Part shown: in pieces, positions 12,410 through 23,437 of the stretch | Numbering within the stretch: position 1 is the stretch's first letter | Layout of the letters: each line of letters starts with the position of its first letter | DNA from: Acanthaster planci | Taxonomy: Eukaryota; Echinodermata; Asteroidea; Valvatida; Acanthasteridae | Assembly (NCBI RefSeq): GCF_001949145.1 | Contig: NW_019091468.1 | Location: 13,145 to 77,144, forward strand | Length of the DNA: 64,000 nt | Reading direction: 5' to 3' | The notes under the pieces: generated by a model | What the model was told of the DNA's origin: nothing | Databases searched by the model: none | The model's input: the letters and a program-made list of their open reading frames with translations, nothing else | Position numbers and translations under genes: made by a program

Positions 12410-12485
12410 CAAGCTCAGCGGTCATGTAAGTAAGGCGTCTGAACGAGTAAGCAGGAGGTCTGGGGTTCGAGTCCATTCGGCTTGC
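12410..12485 (+). pseudogene. tRNA-like sequence (tRNA pseudogene or SINE head)
   Basis: This 76-nt stretch has an A-box-like AAGCTCAGCGGT near its start, a perfect B box (GGTTCGAGTCC, 12464-12474) and a T-rich run directly after it, as in pol III units. The ends CAAGC and GCTTG pair. However, the anticodon loop would read ACGAGTA without the invariant T33, and the D and T stems are weak. A functional tRNA is therefore unlikely; a tRNA pseudogene or tRNA-derived SINE fits better. Confidence 0.45.
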
Positions 12486-13190
12486 TTTTCTTTTTCAAAA
12501 GCCCGTGAACCACATCGAGAGTGCAGTGTTTACAATTACACGTCGATGCAGAGAACAAACAGAACGGAAATAAAATGGACAGTTTTCTCGACACTAAGGC
12601 TGCCTGCTTTGTACACGGCTAGAACTGATTCGCTGTTTGGCTTCGTTTGGGGATTTTCGGGGTGAGCCTCGGAGGTGGTTTATCCAGGACTTGAGCTGGG
12701 AGGGGAGCTTAAAGGATTTTTGGTCAAAATTTTATTGTCCTTTTTTCATCCATGAAAGAATTCCTACTCCCAAGAAATGTGGAAGTGCAGTTTTTTAAAG
12801 TATACTGCGGCTTCCAATGAATAATAGGCGATAGACTGTCTGGGGGGGGGGATATTCCCTCTGCATCTCTGCTGGCAAGATTTGGAACTGGTTGGCTTAT
12901 CCATCAGGACTACAGTTTTATTTCTTCTTTCTTTCTGGATATATCAACATCACAAAAACGCGCGTATCTCGTTGTCAAGGTCCTCGTTTGTATCACGAAC
13001 GGTTCTATGATTGTCGCAAGAAACATTGGAGGAAACGATTGCTTTTGGGTTTCTTTTAGTATTTAAAGTTTACTTACCTTTGAACCTCGGGTAACTGCGA
13101 AAGTAAACAGCAGGAGTTTTTGTCCGGAAACGATCTACAAGATCTCAAATGTGAAACTGGTATGATGTTACAATGTAAGGAAGCGCTATA

Positions 13191-13448
13191 GAGTTTAAAC
13201 ACATTTCTAAGTACTTTTTGTGCCAATATTGTTTATACGCGTACCACCCACGACATAGATATTTACATAGAAATGACCTGAGAATAATGTTTCAAATGCT
13301 GAGCAATTTCCACCAACGTAAACGTGTATCACTGAAAAGCGTGTAGCATTTAAACCCATTCGCGTTCCTAAAGGCACTTCAGTGTAAATTTGTACACGGC
13401 GTGGGTTGAACATGTTAAAAAATGGGTCGAGAAATAGTGTTTAAACTC
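13191..13448. repeat. 258-bp inverted-repeat element (family 5)
   Basis: The left end GAGTTTAAACACATTTCT and the right end AGAAATAGTGTTTAAACTC are inverted copies of each other, apart from one extra base. The interior is non-coding and A/T-rich. It is a MITE-like element; no second copy was noticed in the window. Confidence 0.7.
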
Positions 13449-13811
13449 TTCGTGTCATTTCTACCGTGAAGTGTTCACTAAATTACAAGAAATTCCTCAT
13501 TTTAGAAATTAAAATGGCTGTATTTGCTTGTAAATAAATATCAGACTACACTATGTACGACACAAAGTTAATATTCATGGCAGGTAAAACATAAACCGTC
13601 TCAAATACACAATGTCACGTAAGAGCTGCAATGAGTGACTGCCCAGAAACCAACTAAGGCCAAAAAAGTTCCCGGTTTCTGGTCAGGAGCTGGCTCCAAA
13701 AGTGGTGTGGCAACGCAGCTTTTTTCCCTCACTTTTTTATCCTGGAAATGATGTACGATAACGCGCGATGTCCATCGCGACTGCATGCGCGGGTAACGCC
13801 AGCCGCTACCA

Positions 13812-14000
13812 ACCATATGCAGCAAGGTATGTGACGGAGAGAACCCCCCCCCCCGCTTTGTGTTGGTCATTGTCTTGCAGGAATCAGGGGAATTCCTTTC
13901 AGACATCTTGGGGGGATGTGTTAAGTAACAATAGTCTGGAATGGGTATAGGGATTGGACATGCTGGGGGCTACCCCTCGGTCTCATTTCTTGCTGGGTAT
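13812..14000 (-). repeat. Dispersed repeat family 7, copy 1
   Basis: In reverse orientation, this stretch matches 44593-44772 and 60075-60243 almost from end to end, and matches 16000-16079 in part. Landmarks on the forward strand of the other copies are CCCAGCAAGAAATGAGACC, CAATCCCTATACACATTCCA, AGATGTCTGAAAGGAATTCC and a C-rich run. It has no coding capacity. Confidence 0.8.
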
Positions 14001-14932
14001 ACTACCAACACTAAAATAGACTGGCCCTCGCACTTTTACTGTTAAATATAGCATTTTCAGCTTGTACATGTACACAGGATATAAGACCACCTCGTTTGTC
14101 TGGTTCCCAGATGTAAATGTATAATACAGAAATGACGTCATCTGAAAAAGAGTGCCCAACTGAATGTACGGGGAACTACATGGACTCCTTTACTGTACAT
14201 ATTACTCAATCCTGCCCCATCAAAAACACGTTACAATTAAGCAGCAGCAGGATTCCAGTCAATTAAGCAAGTTTGGCAGCTTTTGTACATCGTATTGTAT
14301 CAATTAAAAACTTTTAATTTTGCCGATGCGCAGGTCTACAGCGGTGCGCGCGCTGACCAGAAACCGGAGAGTTTTTTGGCCTAATGAGATGATAAGACAC
14401 AAAAACCTCAGGCGACTGGAAATCAGCCTGATCACCTTTGCTACTGTAAACCTTTTCTTCGACCGGGTTTGTCACTGTTCGATTTGTTGCTGTAAAATAT
14501 TGTTAAAAGTTTGCAAAAGCATCATTGCTGAACGCAGAGAGCGCCTTGCAGTCGACACAGGCTCTTAATAGACCATATTCGCGTGTACCAAATTTCAGTC
14601 GGATCCCTCGACGTAATGTATTCACTGAAAACGTTAAATTTAAAGAGTCCGACTAAAAAAAATCCAGGTCATTTCTGGTCATGTCTGTTACTCAGTGCCC
14701 CGATAAACCTGTACGACTGTTTTGTGGTTGCTAATACACCCATGAGGTCCCCTCTCTGTCTACAATTCACTTGGTGCTGTGAAAGTACAGTAGTACCAGT
14801 CACAACCCAAACAGCCGTCACCTTGCGGCACATGCCTGTCAACAAAGAGATCCACTTACTGCATGAAGCCATATGGGGCGAATTGAGAAGACTGGTCTTT
14901 CAACAGTCACGGGGACGTGGCAGTCTTAAAGC

Positions 14933-15549
14933 TATGGTGACCCTGAAGGGACATAAAACTCACGACTAGTCGTGAATTTTTTTCGCGACGTCGTGAATGT
15001 GTTCACGACTACTTACGAATATTTTTCACAAAATGTTATGAATAAAATAAAATAAAATAAAATAAAATAAAGTACTAGTCGGAAACTTTGTTGCGAATAT
15101 TTTTCCCAGAGACCTGAAGGTTTCGATATTTGCCCAACTGGGACGCCAAGGCTTTTTAAGGCCTCCCAGAGCTACGGCTAAATTCAAGATACATGTACTT
15201 CCTTACCAGGAACAAGCCATGTGAAAAGCCAAACTTGTTTTTCTGAGCCAAGTCGTTTCCCAATGCCCTTGTTTCTTTCTCAATGTACAGCTTCACTGAT
15301 CACTTGGCATCGCACGTGGACAACCATGCAATAGTACACGTGCACGGTGACTTCACCGCTGTACATGCACAATGTTTGAGGCCAGGCAGGCGCTTATCAT
15401 TCAATATGTACTTGCCGTTTGTTATTGGCGCACAATACCCTCCAAGCTAATAAAAAAAAATATGCGCGACTAGCTGTGAAAAACATGTAAGACATTGCGA
15501 AAATATTCACGACTAGAAATGAACTTTGTGTCCCTTCAGGGCCACCATA
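14933..15549. repeat. 617-bp DNA-transposon-like element with long terminal inverted repeats (family 3)
   Basis: The left end TATGGTGACCCTGAAGGGAC and the right end GTCCCTTCAGGGCCACCATA are inverted repeats. The similarity continues about 45 bp inward through CTAGTCGTGAA. The ends abut TA, compatible with a TA target. The interior includes an AAATA microsatellite and repeated CACGACTA motifs, but no transposase. The superfamily is not assigned. Confidence 0.85.
15041..15071 (+). repeat. AAATA microsatellite
   Basis: Six units of the pentanucleotide AATAA in tandem, inside the 617-bp inverted-repeat element. Confidence 0.95.
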
Positions 15550-15999
15550 TTAAGAACATAAGTAGCTTGACAATTAAAAACTTTCGGCTTAATTCAACAA
15601 AAACTAACAAAATGGGAATCGTTTTTTCCCCATGCCGCTTGCGCGGGGGATAAGGGTTTCGAATGTATACAACGACTGATACTGGGAAGCCCGCGAAAAC
15701 AGCCTATTGGGGTTGCAAATATTCACAGCAAGAAGCGCGAAATTTTTGTGGTGGAGAACAGCGATCGATATGTGGACAGAAAGCGGAACTGCGCGCATGG
15801 GCGGCCAATGCCATACCCGACACACAAAGCAGTGTTCTCATTGGAGGAAGATGTAATAAACTCGCTGGGTCTTTCAATATTTGATTGGAACCCTGCGCCA
15901 TATAAGTTTCAATGTAATGGAGCTATTTCGAGAGACAAAAGGCTGCTCCGAAACCTTCGTCTGGCAAAGCGATGGCGTCTAGGTAGATAACGTGCAAGA

Positions 16000-16079
16000 T
16001 ATGGGGCCGATGGGTACCCCCCCCCACATGTCTAATCCCTATACACACTCTGGACTATATTGTTACCTAACACATCCCC
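16000..16079 (+). repeat. Dispersed repeat family 7, partial copy 2
   Basis: GGGTACCCCC, CATGTCTAATCCCTATACACA, CTGGACTAT and TTGTTACCTAACACATCCCC follow in the same order as in the full copies at 44593 and 60075. The 3' half is missing, and a CAGTGGCGTAACTAGGG sequence follows directly. Confidence 0.75.
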
Positions 16080-16350
16080 AGTGGCGTAACTAGGGTGCTA
16101 CAGCTGAGGGGGCACCTGGGGGTACAAAATTTTTTTGTCACGGGGCACTGAAAATAGTTGAAGTAGGTATATATATTTTTTGTCCATTTCAAAATTTCAA
16201 AGGGGGGGGACCCAGGGGGCACAGGCCTCCATGGGGGGGGGTCGCCATCGGTGTGGTGTTATCGGTGTGTGGTATGAACATGTATACGTCTGTTGTACAT
16301 GTAGGTCACTGGGTTACTTTCCATGGGAACGAATTACACATCAGTTTTTT

Positions 16351-16510
16351 TCACGTACGCAAGTAAAAACTATCACACACGGACGTGAAACTAACATTTT
16401 TCACGCACGTACGTGAAACTATAACTAACACGGATGTGATGTACCCCTGATTGAGTTGGTTTCTACTGTTCCACGTACGTACGTAAATTAAATTAGTACG
16501 CACGTACGTG
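16351..16510. repeat. ACGTACGT-rich inverted motif cluster
   Basis: Within about 160 bp, TTTCACGTACG, CACGGACGTGAAAC, TTTCACGCACGTACGTGAAAC, CCACGTACGTACGT and CGCACGTACGTGC follow each other in both orientations. The palindromic CACGTACGTG core is repeated far beyond expectation. It may be a degraded simple repeat or the inside of a foldback element. Confidence 0.6.
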
Positions 16511-18829
16511 CAAAAAATTATCCTACTTTACCACTTATTTAGGTAATTTCATACATGTATCCGTTAAACCAGCATTCCACAAGTTTCCCAAATGAATTTA
16601 AATACTACTTTAAAAGGAGCATTTCTGCCTTATTTTCAAGAGTTTTAGGGGTCTTTGAGTTAAGCTGTTTCTATCACACACGCTTTGAGGAATTTTTGGT
16701 TTCGTCACAGATGAGTTAGAGTCAAATATCATGTTGTAACTTGTTGTCAAGTCCTTTGAAGTGCAGGAAACGAACTAATGTCGAGGTTTCGTCGGGTGGA
16801 AAGCTATTCAAGGTTTGTTTTCCTCCTGTTTGCCAGTATCCATGGCAACAGAAATCGATGCCAATTTAACGTGCTATTTGCTGTCGTTCTTGTCGTGTTT
16901 CAGCGACAAAATGCTCATCCCTTTGAGAAGCCCCTCGCTCCATCGAAAACAATTCAGGCCCGGTGTTGAGCCCATAATTTCCATCCACGTTTTGATTAGA
17001 AAAACACGTTTTCCACGATCATTGTCGTTGATACTTGGATCACCAAGTTTTGTCTCTTATGATACAACCTTTAACAAAGCATGTTCCGCTCCCGCAGGAC
17101 TACTATTATTCAAATGTGGTAGGTGCGGCTGGAACTTGACCAATTATACAGACTTTTTGTGTCATTTTACAGTGGTTCGGCAGTAGAGGTAACGCCGTAT
17201 TACGAAAGAAATGCATGCATCAACTCAACTCACTCTCAACCAGATACGTTGTTCTTAGAAACTCATCAAGTTCTCCTGTTGTTTGTTATATCCAGAAATT
17301 TGACAGAATTCATCAATGGGAAATATATTTGGTAGATTGACTTCTATTGAGTAACAAAGGAATCAATTTGAGACAGATACAGTGTCACCTTCCTACTGTG
17401 ATTTTGAATAACCAAACAAGTCTTCCCGGAAAGAGGGAAAACTGAAAACAAAAAATACGCGTACAAGGTTTAAGATGCAACCCAGTCTTGCAATTGTGTA
17501 TTTTGGTATGATCATCTAAGGTATTGTGGAAAGACTTTGAAAGGCAAACCCGACAAAAACAAGCAAACCAACCCAACCCGACCCCGTGTTCTCCTAAACG
17601 TTCAACGGAAATCCTTCTTGATCAATTCTAAGGACTGATTTCAAGATATTCGTCCGATTTGTTCCGCATAGTTTCGCTTTCTATTGATAGGCCTATTTAT
17701 GCAGTAACACTGAAATCGAGTTGGTTCCCAAAATGCTGATCGTCGGTAATGGATGTAAATAATCATTTAAGATGTCAGCAAAGAATTATTCTGGAAATTT
17801 AGTGCAGGAATACCCTTCTCCTCAGCAAGCCACCAAAAATGCAACAAGAAAAACGCTAATAAATAAATTAGTTGCGTCCGTGCAAAATATCTAAAATCTA
17901 AACAAACATTCTTCGACGTGATACGGTTTTTTTTTTCAAATAGATTGTGAGTTTTTCAAAAATCCTTTTTCAATAATTATGTAGTTATAGGGCTTTATAT
18001 TACGACACAAACCACTTGCGAAACAAAAAAGTGTGATAGTAATCAAAGTAGGGTAATCGTGTGATATTATTTACATATAAACAGCGAAATAAACGGCAGA
18101 AAAATAAAGTCACTCCATAAAATGTTTTAAAAACCAAGATAAATGAATAATAGATATCATATGATGGAAAAGAGTTTTTGTGTTCGGTTTTCCCCTCATG
18201 AACCATCTGATAGCTAAAAAAGAAGATAAGAAGAAAGCGAAATGCACATCCTGACTTTAATTAAAAGTTGAGAATACCTCTCAAGAATCGCTTCCCCTTT
18301 GTGGATGCAGGGGATTTCTACTTCTTTGTACATGTAAATGATAGAAGTTCCGATAAACAGGGTGTTTTTTCCTCTTCGCTCGTTTTCCAAAGCCTCTTTC
18401 CTATCTCGCTCTCTCCTAGCAAACCCCACAACCTAGAATATCGACCGCTTCTGGAGGAATAATAGCGAGCGCACGCACGGGGACTCTGACAAGGCCGGCC
18501 GCATCTTTGGCAGCCATCCGTTACCACGGCAACAGATGTAAGCAATCAACACTGCTCAGCGGTAGCTCATCAAGCTTGTATAAGCAGGGACGCTCTTTTT
18601 CATGCAAGGACATAGGGTAGGTATAGAGAGACAGGGAAAAAAGCAAGACCGACCTCAAACATCGCTGATGTTTCAAAACCTGTTGCGCGTACGTACCACG
18701 GTTCCTACCAATCTGTCTCGCTTACAATGGCAGAAGTGTTTTCCCTGTCCACGTGGGGAGAGATATAATTGATGGAATTGTAGCAATTTGGTCTCGATCA
18801 AAGATGTGCGACTGCACACTGACAGCTTA

Positions 18830-19165
18830 TATGGACCATTCTCTGTTCGACAAAAACAGGAAATTCTATAACTGAATTCCTTCCTTGGCCTCTGAAAATG
18901 ACCCAGTAATATATACCTACCGACCAAGAGTTTCCAAGAGTTTTTGGAACATTGCTTTTGGTATAAAAAAAAACCTGTTACTGTCTGATGTCGCACATGT
19001 AACCGATCCTTATTTGACCCATAATGGAACAATCAACAAGAAAACATTGACAATTTTGAACTGAAGTCAGTAGATTACTATTAACAGCATAATGGAAATA
19101 TACATCCATTGGATCATTTTCAGAGGCCAACGAAGGATGTCGGTTATAGGATTTCCGAGAATGGC
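18830..19165. repeat. Foldback repeat with arms of about 43 bp
   Basis: The left arm at about 18858-18901 ends in TTGGCCTCTGAAAATGA. The right arm at about 19117-19160 begins TCATTTTCAGAGGCCAA. They are inverted copies with a few mismatches, and weaker similarity extends outward through CCATTCTC. It is a non-coding MITE-like relic. Confidence 0.65.
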
Positions 19166-20344
19166 CTCTGCCGGCTGTGCAGATGAGTACATTTTCTTTC
19201 CTTCTGTATCCCTCACATTTTTCAATCCTCCGATTTCAATATGAATTTGCATACACCTTAGGGGCTTAGGGTTCAGAAGCTAATTAGAAACTTAAAGACA
19301 AAAAATTTTATTGCTAAGAAGTACATGCATTGATAGAAAATGGCTGGAAATTTGCAACATTTTAGCGTCCATTCGGGTAAAAATATAGCTTCTGCAATTC
19401 TTGCGAAGTACTCATCCAACACAGGTTAATGTTGGAAAAGGAATATGGGCTGGGCCGTTGATTTGGGTCTACAAGCGAAGGGGAAGGTTCATATTAGCGA
19501 AACCAGTTTTCAACAAAGCAATGTTGCACAACCAAAAGAGAAAGCACATGACGCACTAACTGTTCCTCTGGGTAAATGTTCACAGTTGGAAACTGTAACA
19601 AAACATTTTGGAGGCGAAAGCAAAGGAAGTAGGCTCTTTTGGATGAAAATATGATGCGGTGGGACATTACGTCCGGAGGATCCCTGCTTCGGTCTTTATT
19701 CTATTTTGCTTGTGCCTGTACACTGAGATCAGTTTCGCAAGTGATGATCCGTTCGTCATTTAAAAACAATATATGGAAAAATGATTCTGCTCACCTCGTT
19801 AAAAAAAAGTGTGAGAGTGTAAATATCCCCTGCGATACTTTTATTTAATTAACTTATCTGGGAACCGTCGCCAGTGGCGTGTCCTAGGGAGGACACTGGA
19901 GATATAATTGCCATTAGAAGAAAAAAATTGAAACGCAAGCAACGGTGGTAGCACCTCTCTTCGGGAGGGGAACATTCCATACAGATTTGCCCAACTCCAT
20001 CCCAGACTCGACACCCGTCAACACACCACACTCTTCGGACTTTCTTCTCTGGGGCTAGAGCCAAGGGAAGAGTCAAAGTCGCCGCCCACAAGAGCAAACA
20101 AAGGCCATCGTCGGCCTGCGTCCTAATTATTTGCTGGGGCTGGCACAAACACGCACCCGTGGACAATGGCTGCTGCCGGTGCTCAGCGGCTTCTATGAAC
20201 GCACGTGCTATCCGCTTTGAGCGGAACAAAAGAGGAGGTGGTGTTTTTTTACTCATCGCATAGGTGCGCAAGTACATGCGCGTTTGACGCGGAGTGTGCG
20301 TAGCAAATTTATTCCGGCATGTATAGTTTTTGCGTACACGTAGA

Positions 20345-20425
20345 ACGCTTGCAAGAACCCGCTTGTAACCACCCGTCTTTCTTTCGCCTTTTGGGGGGTG
20401 TACTTCAGCTTGGGACGGATGGAGT
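20345..20425 (+). repeat. Dispersed repeat family 8, longest copy
   Basis: CAAGAACCCGCTTGTAACCA, GTCTTTCTTTCGCC and GTGTACTTCAGC occur in the same order as in the reverse copy at 56180-56250 and the partial copy at 5116-5162. A 223-codon open frame on the opposite strand crosses it and is therefore suspect as a gene. Confidence 0.65.
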
Positions 20426-21665
20426 GCAGAAGTCAATAAATCACATGCACACTTAATAATGTGTGTAAAAGGCATTAGCGAGAGTACCAGCGCCTGAACC
20501 AGTGCGCGCGTGTACTCCATTCGTTTTTACGGCATGACGTCACCTTTCGGTACTCTTATACCATAAGCCGTAGCGACGGACAAGTTCGAGTTGTGGCTCC
20601 GGCCACCTCCAACGAACCGTGCGTAATTGCAGGCCGCTCGGAAATAACTGGGACACGGCTCATTGGTCAGCAACTGGGCGATTTTCTGTGCACAGGTTAC
20701 CAAGCAAAAAACGACCAGTGGTCGACATAATGGTCGTCGCCCGTATTTGCCCAATTACAAGCAAACAAAATTCCAACATGGTCAATACGGCATTGTGACC
20801 GGACATGATGGAGGCGCTGTTCAAAGACCTGTTGGCATCAAGGGTCAATATTCGCCTCCTCCAACGCCCTCACCGGGGCAAATACTACATGTATTGACAA
20901 AACCTTGCGAACGAATTGTCAGAGCTGTCGACGCCCGAGGTATTGCGGGCTACTAATACTGTCGTAATCAAATCATGTATATATTGAATGCACACGTGTC
21001 ACGCGCGAGCGGAAAGTTTGATCCGTGCTGATTGTTAAAATGAACTCAGTCAAATGAGTGGGCGGACCCCATGCAAAAGCATTGCCAACGTCATGCTCAA
21101 GAACGGCAGCAAAGCAAGATGTGAAACGCTGAAGAAATATCGATCGCAACCTCTCATTTCAACAGAGGGCGCCCAAAGAGCGTTAAACAACGGGGAAAAC
21201 AGGACTACCCGCGTGTTATTTCAGTAATACCACCACCTTGAACAATGAAGCACCCAAAAGGAGGGCCTCGGAGGGCTTGAGAGGCTTTGCTGTCTTTAAT
21301 GTTTTTCATTCAGCCGCTGAACACATCAAGACAATTGAACGTGTGAACTATGAAACACGAAAACACAATATCAGAGTTATTCTTGGAAACTTCGATTAAC
21401 ACATTACCAATGTCTCTACAATGCACATGAGAAGTTTCAACAAGATTGATCTTGGGACAGATTCACACACCTCCTCTGAGAGATGGTAAAAAACAACTAG
21501 GGGGGGATAACCAATTGACATACGAAGACAATAAAAAATTACCCAGAATATTGAAAAAGGGACGCAAGCTTCGCCTTCCTCCGGATCCACTACTGAATTG
21601 TCGTCGTTTGCTGTCACGGCTGGTGTTCCTGCCACAAACAGCAGGAAAAGACATTCAACACTCAC

Positions 21666-23208
21666 CTCTTGTCCGCATTTGAGCGATCCACCTGCGGTAT
21701 CGTCTTCCGATGCCTCCAGACACTTCCTCGAGGTCAATCCCCAGGAGCGAGAATGGGACGGTCAGTCTTGTAGCGAGGGAGTCGAGGGCTGTCGTGGCGT
21801 TGCGGGACATGTCCTTCTGGGGGCACACCTTACAGCCGACGGACCGGTCCTCCCCGGCCCAGCAGTTGACGTTGTAGAGGGCGGGCAGCTGCGGGTTGTC
21901 CTGGCCGATCCACTCGTCGACTTGCCCGCGGAGCGTCTTCAGCAGGCTTTCGAATTCCAGGCCGCCCGTGACGTTGAATGACACCGTGCCGTAAGCGCCG
22001 TAGAGCGCGCTGTAGTTCTCACCTGTGAGATACCGTGTGAGGACTTCTCCGCCACGTCCACCCATATCGGTGTTATTGCTAAGGCCTTTGGAATCACCAT
22101 TGTCGGGTAAACTACAATCACCATCAATTCCCATCTCACCCGAACCTTCGACAAATGTAAGAAAAACTGGGTCTTATATTTTGAATAGTTACGAGAATTT
22201 AACAGTGGTTCGTTCATTATCAAACTTCTGCCTTCTCTAACCGGAAGAATCTGCGGATACCCAACATAGGGAAAACTATCCCAAAATATTGTGCCAAGGG
22301 TAAATTACGAAACAAGTTCTTCCGCATTATGATCAAGATGAAGCGCTCATTTTCCCTGAAAGAGATTGAAACACTTTCAAATGAATGCTCCAAAAGGTAT
22401 TAAAACTAAATGGGGAAAATAAAATGGAAGCCGGGAGATGACCCTTACCCACAGCATGCATGATCACGTCTGAAATCTGAGCTTGCAGTAAACTATTCAG
22501 GAAGTGTTCAAACAGTGCCACTCTAGATCCGCTCTCCAGGTGTTCGTCAATGGTCTGTTCCTCCTCTGTCGTGAAGAACAGCACGCCGTAGTAGGCTAGC
22601 TTTTGCAGTAGTTCCACGCGCTTGGAAATGTTGAAATCTTCCATTTCTGGGGGATGAAAGCCGTACTCCGCTTGTTCTTCGGTCGGTTGGGTCGGCTCGG
22701 GCTCTCTAGCTGATCGGCTATTTCTTTCCATGGGTATTTCGTGATGATCCAAGCTCTCGTTTCTGCCAAGTATAGGCGGTGGGGTCAATGCCGGCTGATA
22801 ACCAGCCATCGAATCGCGGAAGTATTCCATGGTCGCGTTCTGCACGATGCCTCCCCAGATTTTGGACGCTGCGACGACCTCCGAGGCCAACGCCCCATAC
22901 GCGTCGATCAGGGCCAGCTTGGGCAGGGATTCCTCGATGAGGCTCTGTACGATGGAAATTTGCAGCGGCGACTTGCGCCCACGACCCTCAAGCCACGCTT
23001 CGGTGAACTTGCCGAAGGTTGCATTAATCGCTCGCGGTATGTCGGGGAGGTCGAGCTGGGGACGCCCGTCTCGCCCAAGACGCATCTGGGCGCACCCTCG
23101 CCGTAAAGGGTGTGGGTTAGGGTTAGGGTTAGCCCCTTCGAGTGCTGGAATCGGGTATAAGCAGATGGCGAAGGCCAGGATCCCCATCGGGAATCCAGAC
23201 CAGCCCAT
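21666..23208 (-). CDS. Gene B: secreted single-unit paralogue of gene A
   Basis: Exon 1 is 23208-22449 (253 codons plus 1 nt) and exon 2 is 22145-21666 (through residue 413). The ATG at 23208 (TCAAAATGG) lies 14 nt after a strong acceptor (TTTTCTCCTTCCAG, exon from 23222), so a non-coding 5' exon exists upstream. Exon 1 ends at GTAAGG and exon 2 at GTGAGT, both phase 1. Residues 1-25 form a signal peptide, followed by an Asn-Pro repeat written by a telomere-like TTAGGG run. Cysteines C39, C264, C348, C358 and C361 reproduce the leading cysteine and C-x9-C-x2-C cluster of gene A units. LLQKLAYYGVLFFT resembles ELEKFGLYGLMMYP of gene A unit 1. Sequons are N62, N124, N150, N193, N277, N297, N312 and N369. 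It could continue after a 37-nt gap at 21628-21396, encoding a hydrophobic tail, but that intron would be unusually short. Function is unknown. Confidence 0.85.
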
Positions 23209-23245
23209 TTTGAAATTGTACACTGGAAGGAGAAAAGAAAAAAGA

Positions 23246-23437
23246 ATCCGGTTCGTAAGTGTGACGTCACTTCAGTTTAAACCACGCCCACTGCCTATGT
23301 ACTGCACATAGAATTAAACGCATTGATCTCCGTTTACATGGAACCGGAAGTTAACATGCATCTTCAACGATCGTCCAGTGGGAGCCTGCAAATCGTGGCT
23401 CGTCTGCCTTTGTGACGAAGTCACTTACGAACCGGAT
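23246..23437. repeat. 192-bp inverted-repeat element, family 6, directly upstream of gene B
   Basis: The left end ATCCGGTTCGTAAGTG and the right end CACTTACGAACCGGAT are exact inverted repeats, followed inward by GTGACGTCAC and GTGACGAAGTCAC. Related sequence is at 56737-56923, with a well-kept left end, and at 51272-51390. Its edge is about 20 bp from the acceptor of gene B's first coding exon, so it sits in the intron or promoter-proximal region of that gene. Confidence 0.8.

Larger units (their letters stand above)
11511..21395. other. Gene-free interval between genes B and A
   Basis: No gene is supported in nearly 10 kb. Recognisable contents are a tRNA-like sequence (12410-12485), several inverted-repeat elements (13191-13448, 14933-15549, 18830-19165), dispersed repeat copies (13812-14000, 16000-16079, 20345-20425) and an ACGTACGT-rich patch (16351-16510). 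The reading frames here are short and lack domains, conserved cysteine patterns or convincing splice pairs. Untranslated exons of gene A would fall in this interval. Confidence 0.5.

Noticed and set aside
16080-16100. CAGTGGCGTAACTAGGG as a transposon terminus
   Set aside because: A similar sequence occurs near 19872, but no matching opposite end could be identified for either, so element boundaries cannot be supported.
19849-20520. A 223-codon open frame on the minus strand
   Set aside because: It crosses a dispersed repeat also present near 5.1 and 56.2 kb. It has no recognisable domain, and its length is explained by G/C-rich repeat sequence.
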